Shown: in pieces, positions 1 to 5,303 of the stretch
Layout of the letters: every line of letters begins with the position of its first letter
How positions within the stretch are numbered: position 1 is the first letter of the stretch
Assembly (NCBI GenBank): GCA_019414665.1
Contig: DXLO01000067.1
Span: 1 to 6,495 of the forward strand
DNA from: Bacteroides sp.
GTDB lineage: Bacteria > Bacteroidota > Bacteroidia > Bacteroidales > Bacteroidaceae
Length of the DNA: 6,495 nt
Direction: 5' to 3'
The notes under the pieces: generated by a model
What the model was told of the DNA's origin: nothing
The model's input: only the letters and a program-made list of their open reading frames with translations
Databases searched by the model: none
Position numbers and translations under genes: made by a program

Positions 1-145
1 CGATACCACGCTTTTCCGGGTAGTGCTTCACTTGCTGGTCATATTCACAGAACAGTTTTTCGCCACTCTGGTAAGCAGCGGCGGCAACCGCAGACTGCCG
101 CTGACTGCGCTGAACAATCGTGATTTCGTTGTGTGGACAGGGCAT
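1..145 (-). CDS. MobA/MobL family (MobQ) relaxase, N-terminal fragment cut by window edge
   Basis: Relaxases of this family nick the transferred strand at oriT and stay bound to its 5' end through a tyrosine. Only the first 48 codons are present; the gene continues past the left edge. The visible part has the family's opening pattern: an early His (H5), a beta strand ITIV, then SAVAAAAY-SGEK. Tyr25 falls at the same position as the catalytic Tyr25 of RSF1010 MobA, which strongly supports the call. The start is well set: AAGGAGGG lies about six bases upstream of ATG. The gene sits downstream of a terminator that closes the preceding immunity-like operon, so it needs its own promoter or read-through. 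The matching oriT is about 1.3 kb to the right. The C-terminal part, which may include primase or helicase-like domains, cannot be judged. Confidence 0.9.
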   Translation of the reverse strand, partial: MPCPHNEITIVQRSQRQSAVAAAAYQSGEKLFCEYDQQVKHYPEKRGI

Positions 146-207
146 TTCGTGTCCCTCCTTTCGCTAATTGGTGGACGGGGTGGCGTTTTACCACCTCATT
201 TTGGGCA

Positions 208-245
208 GAAAAAAAGCAGGAAACCTTTCTTTCAGATTTCCTGCT
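208..245 (-). terminator. Rho-independent terminator of the immunity-like operon
   Basis: Read on the minus strand, a perfect 9-bp stem (AGCAGGAAA at 215-223 pairing with TTTCCTGCT at 237-245, 13-base loop) is followed by seven T residues. It lies about 95 bases after the stop of the 340-849 gene and separates that gene from the relaxase at 145. Confidence 0.8.
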
Positions 246-339
246 CGGTGTGCCGCTGTGTGGGCGGCGGGTATTTAGTTGTAAAAGTTCGGGACAAGTT
301 GACCCGATGTGAAGCTGACGAACTGGAATTTATTTGTTG

Positions 340-849
340 TTATTTTCTATCAATCCCCAAAACATCATAGTATTCATCACTATACTCAATGCCACTATTG
401 TCAAAGCGAGATTGCAGTTCTTTTACATAGTCATAAGGGTTATCAATAGGGGAAATTTCTAATTCTGTTTCAAGATAACTTAATGTCGCTTTCTGTTCCT
501 CTGTGCGGATTGCTTCTTCCTCTTTGAGGTGTTTTTCAAATTTGTCTTTGTCCATCCAAATAATCTGCTCAATAGGATTAGTAGAACCACAAGCAAGAAT
601 AAGTCTCATAAAATCCTCAAAGGTTCTTGCCAGTGGATAAACAAAAACATCTGCACAAGTATCAGGATTGCAGGCAAAAACCATTTCCCCATACGGCTCA
701 ATAAAGCAATACATAATACTTCCTTCAAAACCTATTGCCTTTGCATTGGTCGGATAGCAGAAGTAAGAATAAATATCTTCAACTTGTTCAAGACAAATCA
801 AAGAGCCATTTATATTCAGTTCTTTGTATTGGTCAAAAAGTGTTTCCAT
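340..849 (-). CDS. SUKH (SMI1/KNR4)-like putative immunity protein
   Basis: A 169-residue acidic, soluble protein without signal peptide or membrane segment. The order of elements resembles SUKH-superfamily proteins: an N-terminal helix, a strand-rich middle (FIEPYGEMVFACNP at about residues 49-62), then a helix FEDFMRLILACG (about 77-88) typical of the SUKH C-terminal core. The tail has a conserved-looking YVKELQ-RFD / SDEYYDVLG segment. SUKH proteins are commonly immunity factors for polymorphic or contact-dependent toxins; no toxin gene is visible here. AAAGGAG lies about ten bases upstream of the ATG. It follows the CPCC gene by 57 bases on the same strand and is closed by the terminator at 208-245, so the two genes look co-transcribed. 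It is clearly more A+T-rich than the mobilization genes, suggesting recent cargo. Family assignment is by eye and moderate; the immunity role is inferred. Confidence 0.6.
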   Translation of the reverse strand: METLFDQYKELNINGSLICLEQVEDIYSYFCYPTNAKAIGFEGSIMYCFIEPYGEMVFACNPDTCADVFVYPLARTFEDFMRLILACGSTNPIEQIIWMDKDKFEKHLKEEEAIRTEEQKATLSYLETELEISPIDNPYDYVKELQSRFDNSGIEYSDEYYDVLGIDRK

Positions 850-906
850 TTTATCACACTCCTTTACAACTTCTAATTTTTCAGTTCTACAAGTTGGAAG
901 TTGTCG

Positions 907-1161
907 CTATGAAATTTCTTTTTCATCATCTCTTGGTGGTCGGACATAACATAACATTTCTTTTTCACAAGCACCAAATTTTGAGAAATTGGATTTCGCT
1001 TCTTTTAGCGTTATTCCATGATTAGAGTCGCTTGGTTCGTTATCAGAAGCAATGAACGGGTCATTCTCCCAAAAACAAACGGGGCAAATATACCCACAAT
1101 CTTCATTTGCCGGAACATTATAGGTAAAATATCCGCAGCAAGGACATTGGTATTTTTTCAT
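907..1161 (-). CDS. CPCC-type cysteine-rich protein
   Basis: An 84-residue protein of the cysteine-rich CPCC family (Pfam PF14206 from memory). The diagnostic CPCC motif is at residues 6-9, followed by Cys22 and a second pair CPVC at 26-29 leading into FWEND, a pattern fitting a small zinc ribbon. The family is known mainly from comparative genomics and recurs among immunity-like genes near toxin loci; its biochemical role is not established. An upstream ATG at 1191 is possible, but the start at 1161 is preferred because GTGAGG lies six bases before it and homologues begin with the short M-K-x-x-CPCC opening. It is the first gene of a two-gene unit with the SUKH-like gene, with a TATAAT box upstream at 1215-1220. 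Confidence 0.8.
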   Translation of the reverse strand: MKKYQCPCCGYFTYNVPANEDCGYICPVCFWENDPFIASDNEPSDSNHGITLKEAKSNFSKFGACEKEMLCYVRPPRDDEKEIS

Positions 1162-1214
1162 ATAAACCTCACGTTTAAGCCTTGACCTCAAATTCCTGAT
1201 TTATTTCTGACTTT

Positions 1215-1243
1215 ATTATACTTCATCGATTATCGAAAAGATA
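1215..1243 (-). promoter_or_regulatory. Putative promoter of the CPCC/SUKH-like operon
   Basis: A perfect TATAAT -10 box lies on the minus strand at 1215-1220, about 54 bases upstream of the CPCC start. The -35 region at about 1238-1243 (TATCTT) is weak. A short palindrome, TCGAT-A-ATCGA at 1226-1236, fills the spacer and could be a regulator site. The surrounding 60 bases are very A+T-rich. Confidence 0.45.
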
Positions 1244-1267
1244 GCATATTTTATGAAACTTGTCGGC

Positions 1268-1423
1268 TGGGAACAGCTTGCACCGCAAGGTGTCCCCAAC
1301 AGGCAAGTCCACAAAAGGGTAGCTGGCGGCAGCCAGCGCAGGGGAAGTGTAGCGTCCCCTGTATGATTTGGAGCAGACCATGACTGCGGAAAATCACAGC
1401 CCTCCGGCGAGGAGCCTTCGGAG
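1268..1423. repeat. Hairpin-rich segment beside oriT
   Basis: No gene is seen between 1250 and 1472. Instead there is a run of inverted repeats: 1268-1281 with 1285-1298 (12 of 14 pairs, 3-base loop); GCTGGC 1322-1327 with GCCAGC 1332-1337; AGGGGA 1340-1345 with TCCCCT 1355-1360; and CTCCG 1402-1406 with CGGAG 1419-1423. The series leads directly into the nic-like core. These could be relaxosome-binding repeats of an extended oriT, or a structured RNA; the sequence alone does not decide. Confidence 0.5.
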
Positions 1424-1429
1424 AACGCA

Positions 1430-1479
1430 ATGCACCAACCTCTGGGTGGTGTATAATTGCGCCCTTAGTAAACTAAGGG
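1430..1479 (+). other. oriT: Putative origin of transfer (oriT), MobQ/RSF1010 type
   Basis: The plus strand shows an 11-bp stem (ATGCACCAACC 1430-1440 with GGGTGGTGTAT 1444-1454, one mismatch and one G-T pair, loop TCT) followed by AATTGCGCCCTTA. This matches the RSF1010 and pSK41/pGO1 oriT layout, where a hairpin sits just 5' of the nic core TAAGTGCGCCCT; here T replaces the first G. By analogy the nick would fall near 1461/1462, seven bases from the stem, as expected for MobQ relaxases. A second short inverted repeat (CCCTTAG 1462-1468, CTAAGGG 1473-1479) lies just 3'. The nearby MobA/MobL relaxase is the right partner. If the polarity matches RSF1010, the strand leading with the DUF3847 side would enter first and the relaxase gene last. 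Cleavage is not shown by sequence. Confidence 0.75.
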
Positions 1480-1769
1480 GTTTCCGGCTTCTCCCGTTCC
1501 AGCAGTTTTTTCAATAGTTCCTGCGTGTCCTGCCTGTGAAAAATGAGTTTCAACAACAGCATGACATCATCATCTGTCAGGCGTTCCGGCTCTTGCAGAA
1601 AACTTTCCAGCATACCGCCACGAGTACAGAGCCGGTGCGTCCGTTCCTTTCGGGTAAGCTGCTTTAACTGGTGCTGCAATGCCTTTTCATCATTGATGGC
1701 TTTCCGCAGTTTCTTTTCGCTTTTCTCCAACTCCCGATTGAGTTTTTCCAGCTTTGAGGTATCAGGCAA
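1473..1769 (-). CDS. DUF3847 family protein, possible relaxosome accessory factor
   Basis: A 98-residue, strongly charged protein. Residues about 5-40 form a Lys/Glu/Leu-rich amphipathic helix or coiled coil; then comes RKERTHRLCTRGGMLE (40-55), a motif shared by DUF3847 and by TraD/MobC-like small mobilization proteins; the C-terminal third is a Leu-rich helix. The start codon is TTG (1769), which overlaps the end of the upstream wHTH gene by 8 bases; an AAAGGAGG site (1779-1786) nine bases before it supports this choice. The stop lies inside the inverted repeat next to the oriT nic core, so the gene abuts oriT directly. A role in oriT binding or relaxase loading is inferred from the motif and position; it is not demonstrated. 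Confidence 0.75.
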   Translation of the reverse strand: MPDTSKLEKLNRELEKSEKKLRKAINDEKALQHQLKQLTRKERTHRLCTRGGMLESFLQEPERLTDDDVMLLLKLIFHRQDTQELLKKLLEREKPETP

Positions 1770-2103
1770 GGGCAGCGTCCTCCTTTCCCGGTATCAGCAC
1801 ATAAATCCTGTTTGGTTCTCCAACGCCCTGACGCACCCGCATGATAAGTCCGGCGTTTTCCAGTTCATTCAGAGAACGCTTGACCGTCATGGGGCTGCGG
1901 GACAGGACTGCGGCAATGGCTGTGACAGGGAAGCAGACAAACAGGATTCCGTTCTCGTCCTCCTGCCCTTTGGATAGCATAGCGTCCAGCATCCGGCAGT
2001 ACATGACCTTTGCGGTGCTGCTGACTGGAAATCCTGTCAACGCTCTGGGAAATGGCATACAGGGCGGCAATGGTGTGTCTATCGTCATAAATTCAAAATT
2101 CAT
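1762..2103 (-). CDS. RepA_N-like winged helix-turn-helix protein
   Basis: A 113-residue DNA-binding protein. Residues about 30-105 resemble the N-terminal winged-helix domain of RepA_N replication initiators: a helix AKVMYCRMLDAML, an acidic turn EDENG, a strand FVCFPV, then the HTH TAIAAVLSRSPMTVKRSLNELENAGLI and a wing ending in IYVL. Full RepA_N initiators are usually near 300 residues, so this is a stand-alone DNA-binding domain. It could be a small initiator for extrachromosomal replication of the element or simply a regulator of its operon; the sequence cannot tell. The start overlaps the previous stop as ATGA, with AAAGGAGG ten bases upstream, and its own end overlaps the TTG start of the DUF3847 gene, so the three genes are probably translationally coupled. 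Confidence 0.7.
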   Translation of the reverse strand: MNFEFMTIDTPLPPCMPFPRALTGFPVSSTAKVMYCRMLDAMLSKGQEDENGILFVCFPVTAIAAVLSRSPMTVKRSLNELENAGLIMRVRQGVGEPNRIYVLIPGKEDAALA

Positions 2104-2288
2104 TCGGTGTGTTCCTCCTTTTTCTTTGCTCGTTTGGATAAATAACGGGGGCAGTCAATCACAACCGCCCGGAAGCTCTGCTTGCACCCATGCTGGCATT
2201 TCCGGCATAATTCGTTGTAAGTGACACGCCCCCGGTCATTGAGGTAAAAGGAAAGCTCATGCTTCCTCTTTTTGCTCATTCTCGGCAT
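2100..2288 (-). CDS. Small cysteine-rich basic protein of unknown function
   Basis: A 62-residue protein with Lys/Arg-rich ends and four cysteines (C28, C31, C35, C46) in a C-x2-C-x3-C-x10-C arrangement, likely a small metal-binding fold. It has no signal peptide or membrane segment. The start has GGGAGGAA about seven bases upstream; an internal Met4 is a less likely start. It leads a three-gene unit: its stop overlaps the next ATG (ATGA), followed by the wHTH and DUF3847 genes that end at oriT. Proteins of this kind recur, to my recollection, in Clostridia mobile elements as hypothetical proteins. A role in mobilization or its control is suggested only by position. Confidence 0.7.
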   Translation of the reverse strand: MPRMSKKRKHELSFYLNDRGRVTYNELCRKCQHGCKQSFRAVVIDCPRYLSKRAKKKEEHTE

Positions 2289-2381
2289 ATTGCGCTTCCT
2301 CCCGTTTTAGTGTATGGTTTCGGGGCGATTTTCGGCAAAATTACAGCCATAGAGCCGCTTAAAATCTCCCGAAGTATCAGC

Positions 2382-2405
2382 GATAGGGTAGACTATCCCC
2401 CTATC
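2382..2405. repeat. Inverted repeat upstream of the Cys-rich/wHTH/DUF3847 operon
   Basis: GATAGGG (2382-2388) and CCCTATC (2399-2405) are perfect 7-bp arms around a 10-base centre that itself contains CTATC, so the motif GATAG occurs three times counting both strands. It lies about 95 bases before the 2288 start. There is no T-tract on either strand, so an operator or leader hairpin is more likely than a terminator. Confidence 0.45.
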
Positions 2406-2546
2406 AGATTGTCGTGTTTCGGTATCATTTCGGTGTCAGTTCGCCAGTTCTCCCCGGTGTCGTTCCTCCCCTGAATCTCACAGCGGCGTATCGCTCCCTT
2501 TGGTATGCTCGTTTCGGTCAGGGTTCCTCCACATCCCTGCCAAAAG

Positions 2547-2639
2547 TCATGGCGCTACATCGCCGGGGAAGCATATCCCACACAGGCTGGTCATTCGATT
2601 GGAATAATCCATCGATGAACTACCTGTATCATAGAACAT
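2547..2639 (-). CDS. Possible 30-codon leader ORF
   Basis: ATG at 2639 opens a 30-codon frame with two cysteines (LCGICFPGD near the end), preceded by a weak AGGG eight bases upstream. Its stop overlaps the ATG of a 10-codon frame (2518-2550) as ATGA. It has no recognisable family. It could be a leader peptide, a decayed gene, or chance. Confidence 0.2.
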   Translation of the reverse strand: MFYDTGSSSMDYSNRMTSLCGICFPGDVAP

Positions 2640-2695
2640 TTTTGTGCCCTGTGCCGTATGTCCACAAAGTAGGAATTAGGGGTAAAAATCAGAAA

Positions 2696-2725
2696 TTTCC
2701 ACGATTGCGGAAAGTGTGATATAAT
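2696..2725 (+). promoter_or_regulatory. Promoter and candidate operator of the XRE gene at 2772
   Basis: A perfect TATAAT -10 box at 2720-2725 is preceded, 18 bases upstream, by TTTCCA (2696-2701, four of six matches to the -35 consensus). An inverted repeat TTTCC-N8-GGAAA (2696-2700 with 2709-2713) covers the -35 box and the spacer, where an autoregulating XRE repressor would bind. The spacing to the ATG at 2772 leaves a leader of about 40 bases. Confidence 0.6.
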
Positions 2726-2771
2726 CCAGATAAGCGGCAGCAATGAAACCATTGGAAAGGAGCGTGCGCCC

Positions 2772-3578
2772 ATGAAAGGAGCAACAAGCATACAGGAACG
2801 CCTTTGGGAACTCCGCAAGGACAAAGGCTTAAATCTGGAAGAACTATCAAAGCTGACGGGCATTTCCAAATCTGCTCTCGGAAGTTATGAAAAAGAGGAT
2901 TTTAAGGAAATCAATCATGGCAACCTTATCACGCTGGCAGACTTCTATGGGGTCTCTGTTGATTATCTACTGTGCCGGATAGAGAACAGGGAGCAGATCA
3001 ACACACCATTGACGGAGTTGCATTTGAATGATGAGATGGTGGCACTGCTGAAAAGCGGTCGGATTAACAACCGTCTGCTCTGTGAGCTTGCTACACATAA
3101 AGATTTTATCAAGTTTCTTGCAGACATTGAGATTTATGTGGACGGGATTGCTACCATGCAGATTCAAAACCTCAATGCACTTGTCGATACCGTCCGGCAT
3201 GAAATCATTGAACGGTATCGCCCAGGCGAAGATGACCCGCATTTGAAAGTGCTGCAAGCCGCCCATATCAGTGATGATGAGTATTTCAGTCACATGGTTC
3301 TGGATGACCTCAACCTGATTATCCGGGATATTCGGGAAGCCCACAAAAAGGACAGTGAGAGTGCGCCCCAGACCACCGTTGCCGATGAACTGAAAGAAAA
3401 TCTGGAAGCGGTCGAAAATTTCAAGGGCAGCCGGGATGAAAAGCTGGTTGTCCTTTACTGCAAGCAGCTCGGTATCAACTATAAAAATCTGTCAGACGAA
3501 GAATTTCGCTGGCTGATTCGGATTCTCAAAAAATCAAAGAAAATGGGAACGCCTATCAGCCAGAGGAAAAAACGGTAA
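2772..3578 (+). CDS. XRE family helix-turn-helix transcriptional regulator
   Basis: A 268-residue protein with an N-terminal Cro/CI-type HTH at about residues 7-65 (ERLWELRKDKGLNLEELSKL, TGISKSALGSYEKE, then LADFYGVSVDYLLC). The rest is helical and charged, with no recognised domain, and ends in a very basic tail (KKSKKMGTPISQRKKR). GAAAGGAG about nine bases upstream of ATG sets the start. It is the only accepted plus-strand gene in the window and runs divergently from the mobilization trio, separated by 480 bases, and convergently with the DUF1835 gene. The long C-terminal region may sense a signal or another protein. Likely role: repressor controlling itself and perhaps the divergent operon; this is inferred from layout and the palindrome over its promoter. 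Confidence 0.85.
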   Translation: MKGATSIQERLWELRKDKGLNLEELSKLTGISKSALGSYEKEDFKEINHGNLITLADFYGVSVDYLLCRIENREQINTPLTELHLNDEMVALLKSGRINNRLLCELATHKDFIKFLADIEIYVDGIATMQIQNLNALVDTVRHEIIERYRPGEDDPHLKVLQAAHISDDEYFSHMVLDDLNLIIRDIREAHKKDSESAPQTTVADELKENLEAVENFKGSRDEKLVVLYCKQLGINYKNLSDEEFRWLIRILKKSKKMGTPISQRKKR

Positions 3579-3626
3579 AAAAAACCGCTGTTGCATGGTT
3601 GGGGTGCCTTCCATGTAGCAGCGGTT
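3576..3626 (-). terminator. Terminator between the convergent XRE and DUF1835 genes
   Basis: A 16-bp stem (3583-3598 with 3611-3626, two G-U pairs when read as plus-strand RNA, 12-base loop) is flanked on its left by A residues at 3577-3584, giving a T-tract for transcripts of the minus-strand DUF1835 gene. On the plus strand the hairpin begins right after the XRE stop but lacks a good T-tract, so it probably works mainly for the minus strand. Confidence 0.8.
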
Positions 3627-3639
3627 CTTGCTGTGGTTA

Positions 3640-4602
3640 TTATTTCATTCGTTTTCTTAATATCCGGCGATAATTTGTTTCTCCCTTTGGTGCGTCCTGT
3701 ATAATTTCCAACACACCATCTTCAAGCATTTTATCAATGCGATTAGAAATCCATACATCACTAATTCCAAGTTGATATTTTCCTAAAACATTACCTATAA
3801 CAATAGCCATTTTGAATTGCTCTGGCTGTTCCGCAATTTCACGAAGAATGAAACTATCATATATATCTTCTGAAACACTTTGCAATTTACCATTTAGCAT
3901 TGCACGCAAAGGTGCATTTTCATTTTGAAGTTGATTCCATTTCATAGCACAAGCTGAAAGAAATACAGGCTTAGCTTTTTCTTGTAGAGTTATATATTTT
4001 CCCCATTCGCCAGGAGAAACCTCACCCCATGCTATTTTGGATGTCATAGTATTTTCTTTTCCATATTCCCAGGCAGGTAACTTAACCAAATAAATTGTTG
4101 TCTGACAGTTTAATGGTCGAAGTTGTTTCATAAGCCAGTACATACCGCAAAGTTCATCCGGATTATAGCTATACCAAATACGAACTTCTTCCCCAGCTAC
4201 ATATCGTTCAATAACCGAAGACAATGTAGTTTTAATTTTCTGTATTTTTTCTTCAACCTGATAGTCTAAATCCTCTACAAACCAGACAGACAGCATTTTC
4301 TTGAGAACATTTTTCCGCTGTTCGCCAATTCCATTATCAGAAATATCTCCCACACTAAGAGCCATATCAAAACAATAAACATCACTGCTCTTGCCTCCCA
4401 ATGGAATAGCATTCTCCCAAGCAATATGTTCTTGTTCCTGTGCTTGAATTTGTGCTTCTTTCATTTCATCTGAAGATGGAACACTCCCATCTTCGTGCCT
4501 CATAAAGACCGAAACTGCACTTCCTCTATACTTTCCCTTACCGTAAGTTTGGGCAATTTTCAAACTTCCACAGGCACTTTCACCAAATACAATTTCAATC
4601 AT
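3640..4602 (-). CDS. DUF1835/DUF3658 domain protein
   Basis: A 320-residue soluble protein. The N-terminus has the DUF1835 opening (IVFGESACGSLK at residues 4-15, followed by a long acidic linker), and the C-terminal part has the DUF3658-like block WNQLQNENAPLRAML and a helix-turn-helix-like end (SDVWISNRIDKMLEDGVLEI). The catalytic or binding role of these domains is not known. GGAGG eight bases upstream of ATG sets the start, 16 bases after the tnpV stop, so it is the third gene of the XRE-tnpV operon and is closed by the terminator at 3576-3626. By eye it is clearly more A+T-rich than tnpV, suggesting it was added as cargo behind a conserved XRE-tnpV head. Family call fairly confident; function unknown. 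Confidence 0.75.
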   Translation of the reverse strand: MIEIVFGESACGSLKIAQTYGKGKYRGSAVSVFMRHEDGSVPSSDEMKEAQIQAQEQEHIAWENAIPLGGKSSDVYCFDMALSVGDISDNGIGEQRKNVLKKMLSVWFVEDLDYQVEEKIQKIKTTLSSVIERYVAGEEVRIWYSYNPDELCGMYWLMKQLRPLNCQTTIYLVKLPAWEYGKENTMTSKIAWGEVSPGEWGKYITLQEKAKPVFLSACAMKWNQLQNENAPLRAMLNGKLQSVSEDIYDSFILREIAEQPEQFKMAIVIGNVLGKYQLGISDVWISNRIDKMLEDGVLEIIQDAPKGETNYRRILRKRMK

Positions 4603-4618
4603 CTTATATACCTCCGAT

Positions 4619-5008
4619 TTAATTACTCCCGTATGAATAAATTATATCATGCAAAACAATTTCTTCTGCCCGGTTGTGAATGTTATTACAACGCTGCACC
4701 CATTCCATTTGTTGAGTTCGCTTCAATTCCTCTGTCACGCCCTCGGTGGCTTTCATCTGCTCCATGATAGTGTCTAACCGTTCCTGTGCCTGTTCGTTCA
4801 GGTCTGCAAGATATGTCCACAATTCTCCGGTCAGTATCAATGTGTTCAATCTGGCTGGGTGGACTTCTCTTAAATATTCCCGGTGCATCCGTCCGTACTT
4901 TCCGATGGGGCGGTGTTCTTCCGGCAGCTTCAAGTCTGGGATGTAGTAATCTCCGACAAGGATATAATCAATTCCGTTTTCTGTTATTCTTGGTTTCAAT
5001 TCGCTCAT
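4619..5008 (-). CDS. tnpV: TnpV family transposon-encoded protein
   Basis: A 129-residue protein matching TnpV of the Tn4451 group, found widely on Clostridia mobile elements. Characteristic parts are the opening with ENGIDYILVGDYYIPDL (about residues 11-27), then PIGKYGRMHREYLREVHP (36-53) and a long helical C-terminal half. TnpV's own function is not established; in Tn4451 transposition is done by the serine recombinase TnpX, so tnpV alone does not make this a transposase. The start has AGGAGGTAAGGAAC directly before ATG and lies 41 bases inside the end of the upstream XRE gene, in another frame. It is the middle gene of XRE-tnpV-DUF1835. Confidence 0.85.
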   Translation of the reverse strand: MSELKPRITENGIDYILVGDYYIPDLKLPEEHRPIGKYGRMHREYLREVHPARLNTLILTGELWTYLADLNEQAQERLDTIMEQMKATEGVTEELKRTQQMEWVQRCNNIHNRAEEIVLHDIIYSYGSN

Positions 5009-5240
5009 GTTCCTTACCTCCTGTGGAAGCAGGCTCGTCTGGTACTAACTCAATCACATCGGTAATCTCACAATTCAGCGTTTCGCAGATACGGGCTAAT
5101 GTATCCATGCTGATGTGCTTTCCCTCTTTGCTCATGTTGGCAATCATATTCGTTGTCATACCAGCGGCAAGCCTTAAATCCTCTTTTCTCATATCACGCT
5201 CTAACAGTGTGTGCCAGAGTGGTTTATAGCTGATGTGCAT
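4968..5240 (-). CDS. Small XRE/Cro family helix-turn-helix regulator
   Basis: A 90-residue regulator. The HTH spans about residues 8-65: WHTLLERDMRKEDLRLAAGM, TTNMIANMSKEGKHISMDTLARICETLNCEITDVIEL, a typical short Cro/CI-type domain. A longer frame reaches 5330, but the start at 5240 is preferred because the family opens with ISYKPLW right after Met, AGGA lies eight bases upstream, and the longer version would run through the -10 box. Its last 41 bases overlap the tnpV start. A strong promoter with a palindrome over the -35 box (5304-5332) precedes it, which fits autorepression. It is the first gene of the element next to the broken maff2. Confidence 0.85.
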   Translation of the reverse strand: MHISYKPLWHTLLERDMRKEDLRLAAGMTTNMIANMSKEGKHISMDTLARICETLNCEITDVIELVPDEPASTGGKEHERIETKNNRKRN

Positions 5241-5269
5241 ATTGTTTTCCTGCCTTTCTATCCATACCA

Positions 5270-5287
5270 CCGGGGCGGCTGCCCCGG
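5270..5287 (-). other. GC-rich hairpin in the XRE-tnpV leader
   Basis: A perfect 7-bp stem CCGGGGC / GCCCCGG with a 4-base loop lies between the predicted transcription start and the ribosome site of the 5240 gene. No T-tract follows, so it is not a standard terminator; it may affect leader stability or translation. Confidence 0.5.
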
Positions 5288-5303
5288 CAGGAACTTTTCT
5301 CTT

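Larger units (their letters stand above)
2289..2695. other. Divergent intergenic region with tiny ORFs and inverted repeats
   Basis: This stretch separates the plus-strand XRE gene from the minus-strand trio and holds no ordinary gene. On the minus strand it contains very short ORFs: 30 codons (2547-2639), 10 codons (2518-2550), a GTG-started 18 codons (2425-2481) and 11 codons (2393-2428), joined in pairs by ATGA overlaps. An inverted repeat lies at 2382-2405. It probably acts as leader and promoter region of the trio, but no convincing minus-strand -35/-10 pair was found. The 101-codon plus-strand ORF at 2414-2719 has no ribosome site and unusual composition and is not accepted. Confidence 0.5.

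Noticed and set aside
170..195. GGTGG/CCACC inverted repeat upstream of the relaxase start
   Set aside because: Only five base pairs and no nic-like core nearby; too weak to call a second oriT or a regulatory site.
867..903. CAACTTC/GAAGTTG inverted repeat between the CPCC and SUKH-like genes
   Set aside because: Seven base pairs with a 23-base loop and no T-tract; may be chance in A+T-rich sequence.
735..1025. Plus-strand ORF antisense to the CPCC and SUKH-like genes
   Set aside because: It lies over two genes with good ribosome sites and family motifs on the minus strand.
1462..1479. CCCTTAG/CTAAGGG hairpin as terminator of the DUF3847 gene
   Set aside because: No T-tract on the minus-strand side. 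Its position right after the nic-like core fits oriT better.
1543..1977. Plus-strand 144-codon ORF
   Set aside because: It is antisense to the well-supported DUF3847 and wHTH genes; its Ser/Arg-rich composition is typical of a shadow frame.
2374..2381. TATCAGCG shared in inverted form with about 5350-5360 as possible element repeats
   Set aside because: Only eight bases match, which is expected by chance in a window of this size.
2414..2719. Plus-strand 101-codon ORF between the divergent genes
   Set aside because: No ribosome site, no recognisable domain, and it runs through the promoter and operator of the 2772 gene and the minus-strand inverted repeat.
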